Source: Clostridiaceae bacterium
GTDB lineage: Bacteria; Bacillota; Clostridia; DSM-8532
Assembly (NCBI GenBank): GCA_025361665.1
Contig: JANYKF010000467.1
Location: 1 to 6,055 of the forward strand
DNA: 6,055 nucleotides
Direction of reading: 5' to 3'
Shown here: in pieces, positions 5,598 through 6,055 of the stretch
How the letters are laid out: the number at the start of each line of letters is the position of its first letter
How positions within the stretch are numbered: the stretch's first letter is position 1
Translations under genes and position numbers: made by a program
Notes under the pieces: generated by a model
What the model saw: the letters and a program-made list of their open reading frames with translations, nothing else
Databases searched by the model: none
Told to the model about the DNA's origin: nothing

Positions 5598-6055
5598 AGC
5601 CTTCCGCATTTCCCGATTTCATGCCACTCGCCGCATCAGGGGCGGTATTCCCGTCGATTTGACGAATGACCAGGCGGATGTGCAGGTCGCCCGCCAGGGA
5701 ATCAAAGATCAGTTCTTCAGGTTTCAGTGTGAACTCGGTCTGGCTGGAACCCACGCCGTATGTGGCTCGAAGTTCATCAAACCTCTTCTCGAAATCTTCG
5801 CGGTAAACTTCCGATCCATTCCGGGACAACGTGAGGATGCGTGTTTGCGGGTTAACTGCGAAGGTCAGACCTGTTGCCGTGTCCGTGAGGGTCGCCGTCT
5901 CGTAGGCAAATGGAAACATCACGTCATATCCGGTGATCGGAACGGACATGGACATGGCGTTGCGGACAAACCGTACATATTGGGTCGGAATGGCCGCCGT
6001 CGTGCCATCCAGCGTGAAGCCAAGCACGTTTTTGGCATCTCCGAAGGTGAACCCT
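5575..6055 (-). CDS. C-terminal part of an unrecognised protein, N-terminus beyond the window
   Basis: 160 codons are visible, ending at TAA (5577-5575); the frame is still open at base 6055. The first visible residues read GFTFGDAKNVLGFTLDG. No ATG with a ribosome binding site occurs near the window edge, and the GTG at 6027 has none either, so the gene starts outside. The segment is rich in alternating hydrophobic and Thr/Ser residues, suggesting beta strands (for example ATLTDTATGLTFAV and RILTLSRNGSEV). A short charged helix follows (EDFEKRFDELRATYG), then a strand-like LHIRLVIRQIDG. There is no membrane segment or catalytic motif in the visible part. The pattern faintly recalls the C-terminal region of DUF4153-type membrane proteins, but that is a guess from memory. 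The gene converges on nadA, and its last eight codons and stop codon are duplicated immediately downstream. Confidence 0.8.
   Translation of the reverse strand, partial: GFTFGDAKNVLGFTLDGTTAAIPTQYVRFVRNAMSMSVPITGYDVMFPFAYETATLTDTATGLTFAVNPQTRILTLSRNGSEVYREDFEKRFDELRATYGVGSSQTEFTLKPEELIFDSLAGDLHIRLVIRQIDGNTAPDAASGMKSGNAEGWLLVGMP

Overview
The window looks like ordinary chromosomal DNA from a moderately GC-rich Bacillota (Firmicutes) bacterium, perhaps a gut or other anaerobic lineage. The grounds are strong AGGAGG-type ribosome binding sites, sigma-A-like promoters, a TetM-like translation GTPase, a clostridial-style flavin reductase, a short-type NadA and a GH127 beta-L-arabinofuranosidase. 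There is no rRNA, tRNA, insertion sequence, phage gene or CRISPR array. Species-level placement is not possible from this sequence.

Layout: (1) Bases 1-2175 carry a minus-strand two-gene operon. A 172-residue flavin reductase-like protein (1657-2175) is followed, with a 13-base overlap, by a TetM/EF-G-type translation GTPase (1669 to beyond base 1, C-terminus cut off). A good sigma-A-like promoter (TGGACA, 17 bases, TATGAT) precedes the pair. (2) Bases 2176-2361 are a divergent intergenic region with promoters for both directions. (3) Bases 2362-4353 encode a complete cytoplasmic GH127 family glycosidase with its zinc/cysteine catalytic set intact. (4) Bases 4354-4575 hold two exact copies of a 32-base repeat (with a third, degenerate copy inside the GH127 gene end), a 17-base tandem duplication, an extended -10 promoter and a perfect dyad at the predicted transcription start of the next gene. 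(5) Bases 4576-5490 encode quinolinate synthase NadA. (6) Bases 5491-5574 separate two convergent genes and hold an imperfect hairpin and a 27-base tandem duplication of the end of the facing gene. (7) Bases 5575-6055 hold the C-terminal part of an unrecognised minus-strand protein that continues outside the window.

The genes do not form one pathway. The flavin reductase and the GTPase are probably co-transcribed and translationally coupled. The GH127 enzyme and NadA appear to be separate single-gene units with near-identical extended -10 elements. The most unusual things are the short repeats at gene ends, one of which is exactly nine codons long and duplicates a C-terminus together with its stop codon. 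A second point is the altered domain IV loop of the TetM-like protein, which makes tetracycline resistance doubtful. I see no convincing new defence, mobile or biosynthetic system here.
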